Source: Diploscapter coronatus (taxonomy: Eukaryota; Nematoda; Chromadorea; Rhabditida; Rhabditidae). Taken from it: DNA of 64,000 bases. The DNA lies in contig OZ038423.1 of assembly GCA_964036155.1 (NCBI GenBank), forward strand, positions 64,867,249 through 64,931,248, in the 5' to 3' direction. The translations under genes and the position numbers were made by a program. Of the stretch, positions 38,255-49,800 are shown in pieces (positions within the stretch are counted from its first letter, which is position 1; every line of letters begins with the position of its first letter). A model generated the notes under the pieces. The model was not told where the DNA came from. It made no database searches and saw nothing but the letters and a program-made list of their open reading frames with translations.

Positions 38255-41200
38255 ATGATATTCCAATTTCGATTGCTGTATACACTCTTGCTATTCACTG
38301 CCCTCCTAGCTGCTCTGTCAGATGCAGGCAAAATATTGATTTATTCGCCATCTCTGACCATATCTCATCTCATTTCGAATGCAAGAATTGCCGACACTCT
38401 AGTTGAAGCTGGACACGATGTGGTATGAATTTCAAATTACAAATTAAAAAATATATACACTTGTTGTTGTTTCTTTTTTATTTTGATCAAGAGATCTATC
38501 TTTTCTGAACAATGAGAGATAGGCCTAAATTTTGGAACACAATGCAAACTATTTCACTTGTTTCGTTAATCAAAATTTATCTTGTTTTTGCACGTAACGA
38601 AGAATCAAAAATGACACTAGTTAGTCAAATTTATTCCGAGTTGTTAAATATAAACTAAGAGAATTATAATATCAGTAATTTCTGCAAAATTTTGCGTAAC
38701 ATTTTACTATATACAACATGAGAAGATTTTATATTTTTATTCGAATTTTGCTTTCTTTAAAAGAAGCATTCAATCTGGAAATCTCATGACATTTCGACGT
38801 GAATTATTAAATGAAAGAAAACTCGCGACTTGATCTTATTCACGGTCTGAACTAATTTTGCAGCTCATGAGATTTATAGATGATAAATAACGAAAGAAGA
38901 AATTAGCTTCATCATCGAAATTTCGAATTTTATAGAACCTTCGTGTAATTTTAGACTCTGTTTATTCTCGAGTACATGCCCATCGACAGTTTCAAATACA
39001 AAGGAAAGGCGAAACTGATAACGATGAGAGGAATCAGTTAGTTTGTATACCCTCGATGCATTACATCATCTGAATTCCTTCCAATAGGCACGAGATTTGT
39101 GGACGATTTGGAGGGAGCTGATGAGTACATGCTGACACACGCGAGGCTGGGGTTCATTGAGAGAGTCTACTTCGAATACTCGCTTACTGCCATGTGCCAA
39201 GGTGGGGTAATTAACTTCTGATGGAAGTATATCAGAGTTGTTTAGCCGTAATGGATCGCCAAGAGGATCTGGAAGAGTTGAGGAAGATGAGTTTCGATGT
39301 TGCATTCAGTGAACAGGTCGATTTGTGTGGAGTCGGAATCATCAGGTTAGAATCTTAGATGATTACTCTAATCTCCAATCGTAATATTGTCAGATATCTC
39401 GGTATAATGAACCACATTTGGATATCGACGACTCCAATCATGGATGCCGTTAGCTACAATCTGGGTAGGTGGCAATAGTTTATGTAGCTGAACAATTCCA
39501 TATACAGGCATTCCCGCTCCTCCTTCCTATGTCCCTGCCATCGAGGAGAACGACAACAGCGACGTGATGGGTTTCTGGCAGAGGGCATTCAATCTCTACA
39601 TGTACGTCGGGTCCATCATCGTTCACAGAATCGGCACTGATCGGAGCACCAAGGTAACAACGATATCTTTCTTTTTGTAAATCTTAATTTTATTTTGATA
39701 GCTTGTATACTTATATCCAAGTTTGAAAGGTAACTAACAATAAGCTAATCTTATTTTCAGGCGATTCAAAAATATGATCCCAATTTCCCTAATATTCGAG
39801 ATATCGTTGCGAACAGTTCGCTATGTTTCGTGTACTCCGACGAAATTCTCGACTTTGCCAGGCCAATCCTTCACAAGACCATCTACATCGGAGGACTAGG
39901 CGTTCAGAAGCCGAAACCACTCGATGAAGTAAGCGAACTGATGAATTGGCCAGCTAATATTCCTGATCTTGATTTAGAAATTCTCGGGGATAATGTCGAA
40001 AGGAAAGAAAGGGGTCGTCATTATCTCTCTCGGATCTGCCGTTCCATTCGGTTAACTTTATGGTTTATAATTTAGCACAACTCAACTTCATTAAGACGTC
40101 TCTACATAAAATTAAGAGAGGAGATATTCAACGGAAAAAATGTAGAAAAATACACTACAATCCACTCTAAATACGTCTCAACTTTTTCATGTGATGATAA
40201 ATTCAAATAGACTTTTTCAATTTAGAACCATTCAAATTCAGGCAGCTTCCCAGCAGAAGTCATCAAAGGAGTGGTTAATGTCGTCAAGGAAATGAGTGAC
40301 TATCACTTTGTGTTCAAGATTGCCAATGGTTAGTGCTTATTTAGACTGGGAATATTTTTCCCTGCTTTACAGACGACAAGAAAACGGTAGAGCATTTCGA
40401 AGACGTCAAGAATTACGATCTAGTCAACTGGATTCCGCAATCTGATATACTAGGTAGTCTTCATTTCGAGTTTTTCAGGGATAAAAATCAATTCATCATC
40501 ATATTCTTTATCTAACAATAACAATATCAAAAGCATTTTGAAGACATTTAAAGAGCATTTTCAGCTCATCCTCGGCTCAAGTTATTCGTAACTCACGGAG
40601 GCAACAACGGACTAATAGAAGCTGTACTTCGCGCTGTGCCTCTGGTTGTCGTCCCGGTTTTCGCTGACCAATTCAGGTGGAAAAAACGATTTTTTTCTTC
40701 AAATCAAAATGAAGTGAATGCAACGATTCAGAAACGCTCGAATGGCTGAGAAACGGGGAATAGGAAAGGTGCTGCTGAAGTTGGAATTGTCTGAGGAGAC
40801 ATTCAGAGAGGCTGTCAAAACGGTGCTGGAGGATGAGAGGTAAGAATTCACTATAGAAAACATTAGCAAATACAAGGCATGATGAATATTTTCCTCTTCA
40901 CGCAAAGCTATATTTCGTTATTCTCACTCTTTCCCCTTATCAAGCTTAATGAACTAGTAAGATATATTGTAAATAATTTTATCTTAAAGTTGAAGTTTAA
41001 ACTTAAGATCTTGTTTTCGTAGCTTTACTGATTTGTTTTCAGAAATTTTCTCGCTAAAATTGATCTCGCAGAAAATTCATTTGTGAAAAGCCGCAATTAT
41101 TTCGGTCCCATGAAAATCATTATCGAAACATCACGCATTTCTCTTCTCATCTCGCTAATAATAGTGCATTATGTAATTCTGAAAACTCCATAACAACCAA

Positions 41201-41507
41201 ATGAATGAAAATGGAAATTCATTTCAGCTATAAGAAACGTGTTACCCGAATATCGAAGATGATGCAATCCAAGCCATTTTCTCCCGAGGAAAGACTCGTC
41301 AAATGGACAGAATTCACTCTCGAGCACGGAGTCATAGAGGAGTTTACTCCCGAAGGAGCAAAGATGAACGCTATTGTTTATTTCAATCTCGATGTCATTG
41401 CACTCTTCCTTATCGTCTCCCTACTTTTCTTGCACATTCTTATAACAACACTCAGCCGAATATGTTGCAATGAAAGTCAGCCTCACATTAAGCAAAAGAT
41501 GCACTAG
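38255..41507 (+). CDS. UDP-glycosyltransferase (UGT, GT1 family)
   Basis: Thirteen exons give 1590 nt and 529 residues: 38255-38422, 38955-39036, 39088-39201, 39246-39345, 39394-39464, 39508-39653, 39761-39928, 39978-40050, 40242-40328, 40373-40453, 40565-40676, 40732-40839, 41228-41507. A signal peptide covers about residues 1-24. The segment SHLISNARIADTLVEAGHDV carries the family's catalytic His at position 38. The donor-sugar domain shows KKGVVIISLGS, NWIPQSDIL and the UGT signature HPRLKLFVTHGGNNGLIEA followed by DQF (about residues 364-400). PFSPEERLVKW and a C-terminal TM (ALFLIVSLLFLHILITTL) with a short tail complete the usual ER-membrane layout. These enzymes move glucose or glucuronate from UDP-sugars to small lipophilic molecules; nematodes have many and the substrate cannot be told from sequence. 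An AATAAA at 41727 is a candidate poly(A) signal. An alternative last exon may exist at 41043-41193. Confidence 0.92.
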
Positions 41508-42534
41508 TCCAATAGTCTAAATTGTTTAGAGATTTTTATTAGATGGTATAAAGTTGATGAAAATATTCGAACTTAAATGTTTGAGAAGATTAAATAATTC
41601 CACTTTTAGTTTAGTTTATATCTCGAATATTTTCATCATTGAAAATTATGGGAAATTGCATGTTCACTATAAATGAAATAATGCGGGTCAATATTGTGAA
41701 TAGACTATGATGGTGAAAACAGATCAAATAAATTCACTTCGAAGTATGTGTTGGGTCCCCAAATAGTATGCCAAATGGCGTTTTCGGATAAAATTAGAAC
41801 AGAAAAGTGAGGTTTCCGTGAAGGAAGAAATGATTTTGTAAAAAATCTTCTTAAAAAAATTGCAAAAATGAACACTTTTACAAATGAAATATCTCTTGCT
41901 TTTTGTGCTTAGGAGAGTGTATTTGTAAGACTCGAACAGTCATTAAAGAAAGTTCGGATTTCAGAAAAAATCCCACAAAACACGATTTGTGAGACTTTTT
42001 CTGAAATTTGACAGTTGTTCGGAACTTACAAATATACTCTCTTAAGACTAGTCTGTTTGCTGATGAGGTTCCTTCACCCAAATTAATACTTTGTTAGTAG
42101 TATTGTTTCAATTACAATTAATCCGAATTTTCAAATATCCACAAGGTGATTTCAATAGGATAATTGGTGTACGTAGACTGTACTCTGACACCAGTAATGT
42201 ATGAATTTTATTTTACAAGATAAGATGCTACACTTTGATATCAGCCATTTTCGAACAGAGTGAATAAGCAATGTTTTTTATTGAACATTCGATAAATTAG
42301 ACAACTTTTCGGAATGCATTTAAATTGATAAAGTAAAATGAATAAATCAATTCAAGTAAAAAAAGAAACTAAGCAGTCGTGAGCTGTATAAACTTTGCTT
42401 ATACATATAGAACGCCTTTTCACATTTTACCATAATTTTAGATCAGTCTCGTGGCCCGTGACGATAAAATACTAGTCGAGTGCAGTTGGTTTGAACTATG
42501 GGATGTAACTTTAATAACTTTGACTAATTCTTTT
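41508..42534. other. Convergent 3' region between the UGT and receptor genes
   Basis: No gene is supported. The stretch lies between the stop codons of two convergent genes. It contains an AATAAA (41727-41732) for the UGT gene and a long foldback at 41908-42046. Confidence 0.5.
41908..42046. repeat. 139-bp foldback (long hairpin)
   Basis: The outer arm CTTAGGAGAGTGTATTTGTA pairs with a right arm whose reverse complement is CTTAAGAGAGTATATTTGTA (18 of 20 positions). Closer to the centre, ATTTCAGAAAAAATCCCACA pairs with a stretch whose reverse complement is ATTTCAGAAAAAGTCTCACA. The centre is ACAAAACACGATTTGT. Nearly the whole unit can fold on itself, as in foldback MITEs. No protein is encoded. 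Confidence 0.65.
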
Positions 42535-45320
42535 TTAACCGGCGATATAGTAGTGTTGCTCTTCTAAAATTCTTCCTTTTACTTTTACATGCATATTTAC
42601 ATAAACTACCTTGACCAATCCTCTCACTAAGAAAAACAGGGTAACTATTTGGAGGTATGGTCCATATAGGGGAATAATGCTAGCAATTGCCTGAAAGTTT
42701 TTTGTTAAAATGCCTTCTTGATAGAAAATTTAACTTATTCTAGCGTGGATCCATTTCTTATGTTAGAAAAGTGTACTGCTCAAGGTTTATTCGGAAAATA
42801 ATCCCTAGTTTTACAGTTGCTCTTTATAAACACATAACGTGAAGGGGTATTTTGGTTCCTTCAAGCACGATTAGCCGAGCTCTATTCTCAAAAGTTCAAA
42901 GTAACATTCATATGCCTCCTATCTGACACAAAAATTATTATTCTTTGTGTAAATAATGGTAAGGTCAAAGGGTTCACTATTTAGAATGTTTCTTTAGGAT
43001 TTCTCAGCGCATATTTTCAGGATATATGTTGGTAAAACAGGCCTTTCCATTTCTTTTGTTAGTTAATATGAAAATGTTATTAATAATGCTTACGGTTATA
43101 TATAATATCACATAGTTTAACAAAGGTGTATAATTGATCCAAGAACATTTATCTAAAATACTCTAATAAGTTCTTTCAAACTTCTAACTTTGAAGCTATA
43201 GAACTAGTTGATTTATGCTATGACTTATACAAGAGGATAAAATAGCTTAGGAGTTATAAAGTTCATTAAAATCGTTTTTGAATAAGTCATTTCGTACTCG
43301 CTGCAACAAATCTCGGCATTTTAAACCAGATGTTGGTTATAAATACAAACGAATGTGTGATTTGATGTGTTAACCAAGGTTGAGAAATCAACTATTTGCA
43401 GATTCGTCCTCTTAACACTCATTACATATGAAAAATTATTACAGCGAAAACATTAGCTTTACACAGGATGTTTAAGATATCGAAATTAAAAGATTACGAG
43501 AACATCCTACCTATCTTTTTCACAATATCAATGCAAAAGAAGGTGTATAGGTGAACAATACTTAAATCATTTGTTACCACTTCGCATAAAATCTAAACGT
43601 TATACATATTCATTTTCAATATAATATGATGCAAACATTGATCGGGCTAACTTACTGACACTACTAACCACCGATTTAAGCGTCGTTCAGCATTTCTTGT
43701 ACTTTGGCTCAGATTGCCATACGAATTAAAACACCGCTTTAGATAAATAAACGCGGCAATGCTAATTATCGTCTGAGCATAGCTTGCTATGACCGGAACT
43801 ATTATAATGTAAAGACTCTAAAAATGATCTACATAATTAAAATTAATCATTTTATTTTGATAATATTCTTTTAACTTACATTCCATTGTTGAAGAACCAC
43901 TACATATATTGTATATCAATGATTCGATAATTGTTCAACCAGAAAATTGCAGTATAAATTAGTTCGCCGATACAGCCAAAAATAATATGAAATCCGACCA
44001 ATGTCCAAAATATAATGAAAAATAGCCGAGTTATTTTTTCGTCACGACAACTAAATTGAATCATTTTGTATCAAAACTGACATATGCATGTTGAAGAATT
44101 TCTAACAGTGAAAATGTCCTAGCTCTATTTATCGTAACTGCAGTCGAAACGAATCTTATGGGCATCATTAATAATGGCTCTTGAAGCATATCAAATAAAT
44201 CAGACAATAATACCTACAATTTCATTTGTCAACTGTCAATGCAAGATTTTAACTATATTAGATTTAAGTCAACTTTCTATGTCAAATAAATTTAAAATAA
44301 AGTGGTATTTTATAGTTATTTGGAAAGTTGCGACAGAAAAGTAGAGATATTATGGCGAAATAATGTATGGAAAATTACAATAATATTATCCACTTTCTCA
44401 AAATGTTGACACTTTTTCTGTAGCAACGTAGAGGATATTTTAAGTGATCCGCTTAAACTGTAGATAAATATTGATTGATACACGTGGGTAAAACTTTAAA
44501 TTATGTTACCTCGTATGCGTAATCATATCGGCAACAAAAGGACAAAGTTTTACGATAGATAATAAACGAAAACTAAAGTATTATCCTGTTTCAATGCATA
44601 TATTGAAAATATAATAAAATAATAATAGTATAAAACTTACATCTATCGATGAACAGATAAAAAGGAGTATATTTAGAATGAGTAAGATGGCTATTAATTT
44701 TTCGAATTGTGAAAAATTTCCACGTTTTCGAAATAACCGATACATCATAAATAAGGCGATAAAAATCGGAATTAATAAGATACTATGAAAAATGACCAGG
44801 ATTTGAAGCCCTATAGATGAGTTTATTTTTTGAAATATAACATCGATATAAAATTATTTAACTAACCTATAGAAGATGTATCTCGATTAAGTAGGATAGT
44901 TTTCCATGCAATGATAAATTTGTAAAGTAATGTATCTGATGTTAATAATTCTAAAATAGTAAATTGTTCCGAAGTGTATAAAAAAGCAATGCAGAGTAGT
45001 ATGTAAGAATAAGTAAACTGAACAATCAATTCACCTTCACAAATTTTATAATTCTTCGCATAAGGCGTAGGTTTATTGCACCGATCCATTCGATTCTGTG
45101 AACTATTTCTCTAATGATAATAATAAATCTGTAGAATAACAGTTTGAGAAAAATGATTCCAATACAGTACGATTTAAAAAGGGTAGCGCTTTCGAAACAG
45201 AAATGGCAAAACTTGAAGTGGATCAAGTAACAGTGCAAGACGTTGCTTAGGCAATCAGTCTTGTATTTATAGTACTCGCCTAACTTATAATTTAGTGTAG
45301 TTTCAGTTTCAGCACTCCAA
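42535..45320 (-). CDS. Candidate serpentine (7-TM) receptor, incomplete model
   Basis: A series of minus-strand exons encodes hydrophobic segments. Supported pieces: about 45110-44867 (NRMDRCNKP, then YSYILLCIAFLY), 44810-44641 (two TMs around FIALFMMYRLFRKRGNF), 44213-44107 (PIRFVSTAVTINRARTFSL), 44050-43904 (FFIIFWTLVGFHIIFG), 43815-43656 (IIVPVIASYAQTIISIAAF, then AERRLNRWLVVS), 43592 to about 43511 (IVHLYTFFC), and 42690-42535 (SIIPLYGPYLQIVTLFFLV, a TM7-like segment with stop TAA). Phases agree between successive exons except at the first join and between the last two, so the 5' end (about 45320) and the TM6-TM7 link are unresolved. The layout resembles nematode chemoreceptors, but I cannot assign a family. 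It could be a degrading gene or two genes. Confidence 0.5.
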
Positions 45321-46853
45321 TTATGCCCCGCCCTATGTCTTGTGAAACTTTGTTAAATTTATATATAAAAGTTGCAGAAGGTGCCAAATTAGAAGATAGA
45401 CTTTTCAGAGAATTAAAAATTATACCTGCGTTAAGATTTGTCTGCCAGTTCAAAAAATGAAATAGTCTAGAAATTAGGATCATGTGCTGAAATCGTGCAT
45501 AACTCATCATCAGGGTTGTTTATGTTACAGTTGATTTTCATTGGGGTGAGATGGGGGCAGTGTGGGATTTTTGGAAAAGCTCGCGGTGCGCCATCTTACT
45601 GCACCGCCAACAGTCCTGCCCGTCATGTGAATTCTAAAACAGTAATTCCATGCACAAAGAGTAGTTTTGTCATTGTCTATGAGATATGTATCAAGGTCTC
45701 TGAGTTCCTTACAACTATGAAGAATATCGTGATACGGTATGATATCGGTAATCTGTGAACATCGAAATCTGACCATTTTCTGGCACTTCCGTGTTTATCA
45801 TAAACATGCATAATTGTCGCTCTAATGATGGCTTTGAGTTTATCACGATACTATCATTAGAACTTCAATTATGAATCTGTCATTGTAATTGCTGATTACA
45901 CAAGCTTAGGACTTATGACAAATTTTTAAAAATCGATAGTCATAATCTATGTATACGAATAAATTTGCTTGGGAATGATTATTTGGATGAATTCTCGAAT
46001 TCTTGAAAAATAGCGCATGATTTTAGAAAACCTTGAGATCAGAACCCATATCAAAAACTGTACAGATTCACGTTTTTGAAAATATCAATGCAAGGTCTGA
46101 TAATGAATGCGATTCTTGTAATGCAGAGAATTTTTGGTTATGTAGCATTTTTCTCACAAATATACAATAGACGTTTATAACTGAAATCATTCTTCATCGA
46201 TTATTACAAGTTTGGGTATTTATTGGATTCTTAAAACTTTGACTATTGTATTCAAATTTTAGCAGCAACGTTATATAGAAGATTGCAGTTCTTGGCATCT
46301 GGTAGCCCATGAAAAACACTCCATTTTATTTAACTGACCGTTTTCGACGACCCAAAAGTTTGGCTTTCAAACTACCACATTTCTACCAAAAATGCATTTT
46401 TGCAAGGGGCAGAGTTAGGGGACCTATTCATAAGGCTGTGATCTTCAAAGGTTTCGCATGCAAAAGTTCTTCGTTAATGAACATGGTAGAGTGATCGAGG
46501 TCGAAATTTTATTCAAACGCCTTTGATTTGTTTTTGCGCGTAACTTTCCATCGTTTTCTCTATTTATTCAGCCTTCTTTGCCACATTTTGCTGACATTTG
46601 AAATTTTGCAATGTCATTTTGTTATTGTGCATTTTGGAAAGTTGCTACATTTTGGCAATCGTTAATTTGGAGAGTTCGTATAGTTTTGAGGCTAAATAGT
46701 GTTAATAAAGTGGAAAAATGAACGAACTTTCTAAATAATTGTCACCGAACTGAACGAATTTTCCAAAAAGTAAATTTCACTCGAGTTTTCCTTTCGACAA
46801 TTATTTTTAACTTTCAGCTCGTCGACTTTTCTGTGTAGAATCGACAAAATCGA
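45321..46853. other. Region without a supported gene
   Basis: No exon chain is supported. A short GC-richer stretch at about 45540-45640 contains GGTGCGCCATC and TGCACCGCC, which could form a small stem, but it is not a recognisable RNA gene. An acceptor-like CTTTCAG ends at 46817, 37 nt before the ECM29 start, and may be a trans-splice site. Confidence 0.4.
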
Positions 46854-49800
46854 ATGATTATGAATGAAGAAGCAGAGACCGCTTCGGACATCGCCAGCAA
46901 GGACGATTGTGAGTCTGGCTTTTTCTGCCAAATTATTCCCTTCTTCGTTAATTGACTCTTTAAAATTGTACGATATACCTGATGAATAATATTTTATTTT
47001 ATTCATCGATGCAGAAAAATTCAAATTTCAAATAGGCCCAGAAAATTTGAAAATAGTTTCCACTCTTTATCTAATGTGCCAATTTAGATAAAAAGTGTAC
47101 AACTGATTATTTTCAGAATACATTTAGTGTTTGAACAGTCGATATCATATGAAATGAAACATGAAAGACTTTGAATTAAGAACAAAACTTCAAATTCAAT
47201 ATCTAGTCGTTATCTTCTAAAATTCATAAGTTTCAGTCGACCGCGTCTATCTTCGCCTGGCGATGTGCAGCTCTGACGATCAATTGCAGAAATTCACGAA
47301 TGCGAATCTCGTCTCCATCATAACTTTCGTCATGAACAACACCCAGTACACCAATGATGTGAGTTACTTTGGTCGTTCAGAAGTCGGGAGAATCGTTTGT
47401 TTTCTCGACCGAAACCATGATAAGATTCGTTTGACAAAATTCAAAACAACACTATAGTTTTAGAACTCTCAAATTTTGAAAGTAAAATGAACATTTCGTT
47501 GATTCTTGATTAAATGAATTTAGAGCTTGTTTTAAAAATTCGTACTTATCAATACCATCAAACTCATTCTTTTCCTTGTCATTTTTATGCTCCGAATTTT
47601 GAAAAAATGACTGAAAGAGAATAGACAATCATCGTCACATTACTATGATTTTCTTTCGGGGACTAATTGATAATTTCTTTCAAATTGTCTAAAGAAGTTA
47701 TTCTAGAAATAAGATAGTGATGCTCGAACGTTTTGCATAACCCATTAATTTCTGTTCGATTTTTTCGTCTACTTTCTGTGCATTGATCCAGTTGAAACTA
47801 GGCAGAATTTTATGATTGGATCATCCCAAAATGTTTGCAAGTATTAGTGGGTTATAATGCGAAACTTTTGAGTGCCTCTGCATATTTTTATTTGCAGGTA
47901 GGCGAGCTGCTGAGCCACTACAATCGGAGGGTCCGCTCGAACGAGAACATCCGATTTCCCGTCCACAAACTCATCAAAATCGTCGCTTCTCGAAACGCTA
48001 TCGCATCGGTAGAACGCATTCTTAGCCTCTAGATTATTGTATAATGTTCAGAATCTGGCGATGGTGTATCTGAAGTATTCGAAGGAGCGAATGGATCAGG
48101 AAGAGCAGGTCAAATTGCTGCCTGTCTACTTGGAGACCGTTGCTGCAATCGCTGACGATGAAGACCAAGCAAACAGGTTTGATTGATTTTTAAAAGAAAA
48201 AGATCTTTGATAAAATAAGTGCTAAATCTTCTTTTGTTGAAACATCTTTCCTATGAATCAATTCGAAAAATTGCAAATGTTTTGATAATGTTTTTGGGAG
48301 AAAATACTAAGAAGTTTTATTCCTATCAAATGAACCCACAGAAGTGTTCATCGGCATCGTTCAATATATTCAGAATGCTGCTGCTGTGTCTGCCCGCATT
48401 CATTGCCCTGTCCAAATCAGACAAGCGTCTGTGGCCCTCTTTCAGTCTGTCTGCCCCCTGCACTTCCCGTCTGCTTCGCTTCTTCAGCTGCATTCTTGCC
48501 TTCCCTTCCGGTCAACCGTAAGTTTTTTGTTCTCTTTCATTTTTACGACGATAAATTGCATTGAAACCAAAAAATACACCTATTCTACTCTAGAATATTT
48601 TTGTTGACAAAGGATTATTTATTATTTCTTCTATTTTTTATTATTTGAATTTTTAGCGATGATCTCAAAGCCATCGTTTCTGCCGTGTCAAACGGCGATG
48701 TCTCCTATCTGTACGGTCTCTCCCCTGCCGAATTCCTCCTCATCGCACAGAACTACCTCAGCGGATCTTTCCAATTGACTGAGGTCATTTATTTTACTCT
48801 TCTGCTGTTCATGCTGTTCCTATAGTGGAAGCTAAAAGTTGAGAACAATTGTGATTACGAATCGAGCCTGATGCGCTCACTTGTGAAACAATTTAAATAG
48901 AATTTTGTTCACATATGTTTTCCATTAAAATTTGAATTATTCCAAAGTTTCAGTCAAAAGTAGCCATTATTCGCGTTCTGTCGGAAGAATTTGTGGAAGA
49001 ACTGCGCGCATTTCCCCTTTTCGTCCTGGGCTCTGGAGCACAGATCAATGTGTAAGACTGGTTTTTTTTTCTTTAATTCGTTCATCCATTTAAAATCCAT
49101 TTTCAGAGTAGATGATGCTGCTGAAGCTGCTCTGAAGAAAGTCGACATGTAAGTCGCTTGGTAGTTGATAGAAAACGAATGAGTCGACAAGAGTCTTGTT
49201 TCATGAAACATGAATTGTCAATTTTGTGTTGTAAAATCTCAAAAATTGATTAGATTTTCTAATTTCTTTTCTGACATCAGATTTTTTTACGATCTCGATA
49301 CCATGATGAAACTGCAGAACGAGAGTACAGCTGTTCAAGAAGGGAAGAAAGACATAACGCTTTTACTTTTCTATTCTGATATATTATTGCATTTCATGCT
49401 GGTCGAGTTTGTATAAGCCGGTTCATCATTTTTAAATTCATTCCAGTCAAGACGGAATTAGTGCTAATGGTTAATGTTTTGAGTCAGCGCTGCGTGGACA
49501 ATGTGGACGTGGTGACCGAGCTGTTCGTGTACTTCCTCGGCTCTGCAGCTCTGCCCAACCAGCTCCCGGCTCAGCGACAAATCAGACCCGTCAGTCTGCA
49601 CGTCAAACAGAAGATTCTCCCCTTCTTCAATCGCTCCGCAATCGCTGCCACTATCTACATGAACAACATGAAGGTTGATCATTTATTTTTTAATTGAAAG
49701 AAAATCCAATTATTTCTTTCTCAAATAATTCCACATTTGCCGCTGTTTGAAAACTCGTATTTCTCCATTGCAGAACAGTGCTATAAAATTCTACAAAGAA

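Noticed and set aside
46309..46494. 61-codon plus-strand frame upstream of ECM29
   Set aside because: No acceptor, donor or family resemblance, and it is not in phase with the ECM29 first exon.
48313..48373. Earlier acceptor (CCCACAG) for ECM29 exon 5
   Set aside because: It would put exon 5 in a frame unlike the family; the TATTCAG acceptor before 48374 restores the frame matching ECM29 and keeps phase to the end of the gene.
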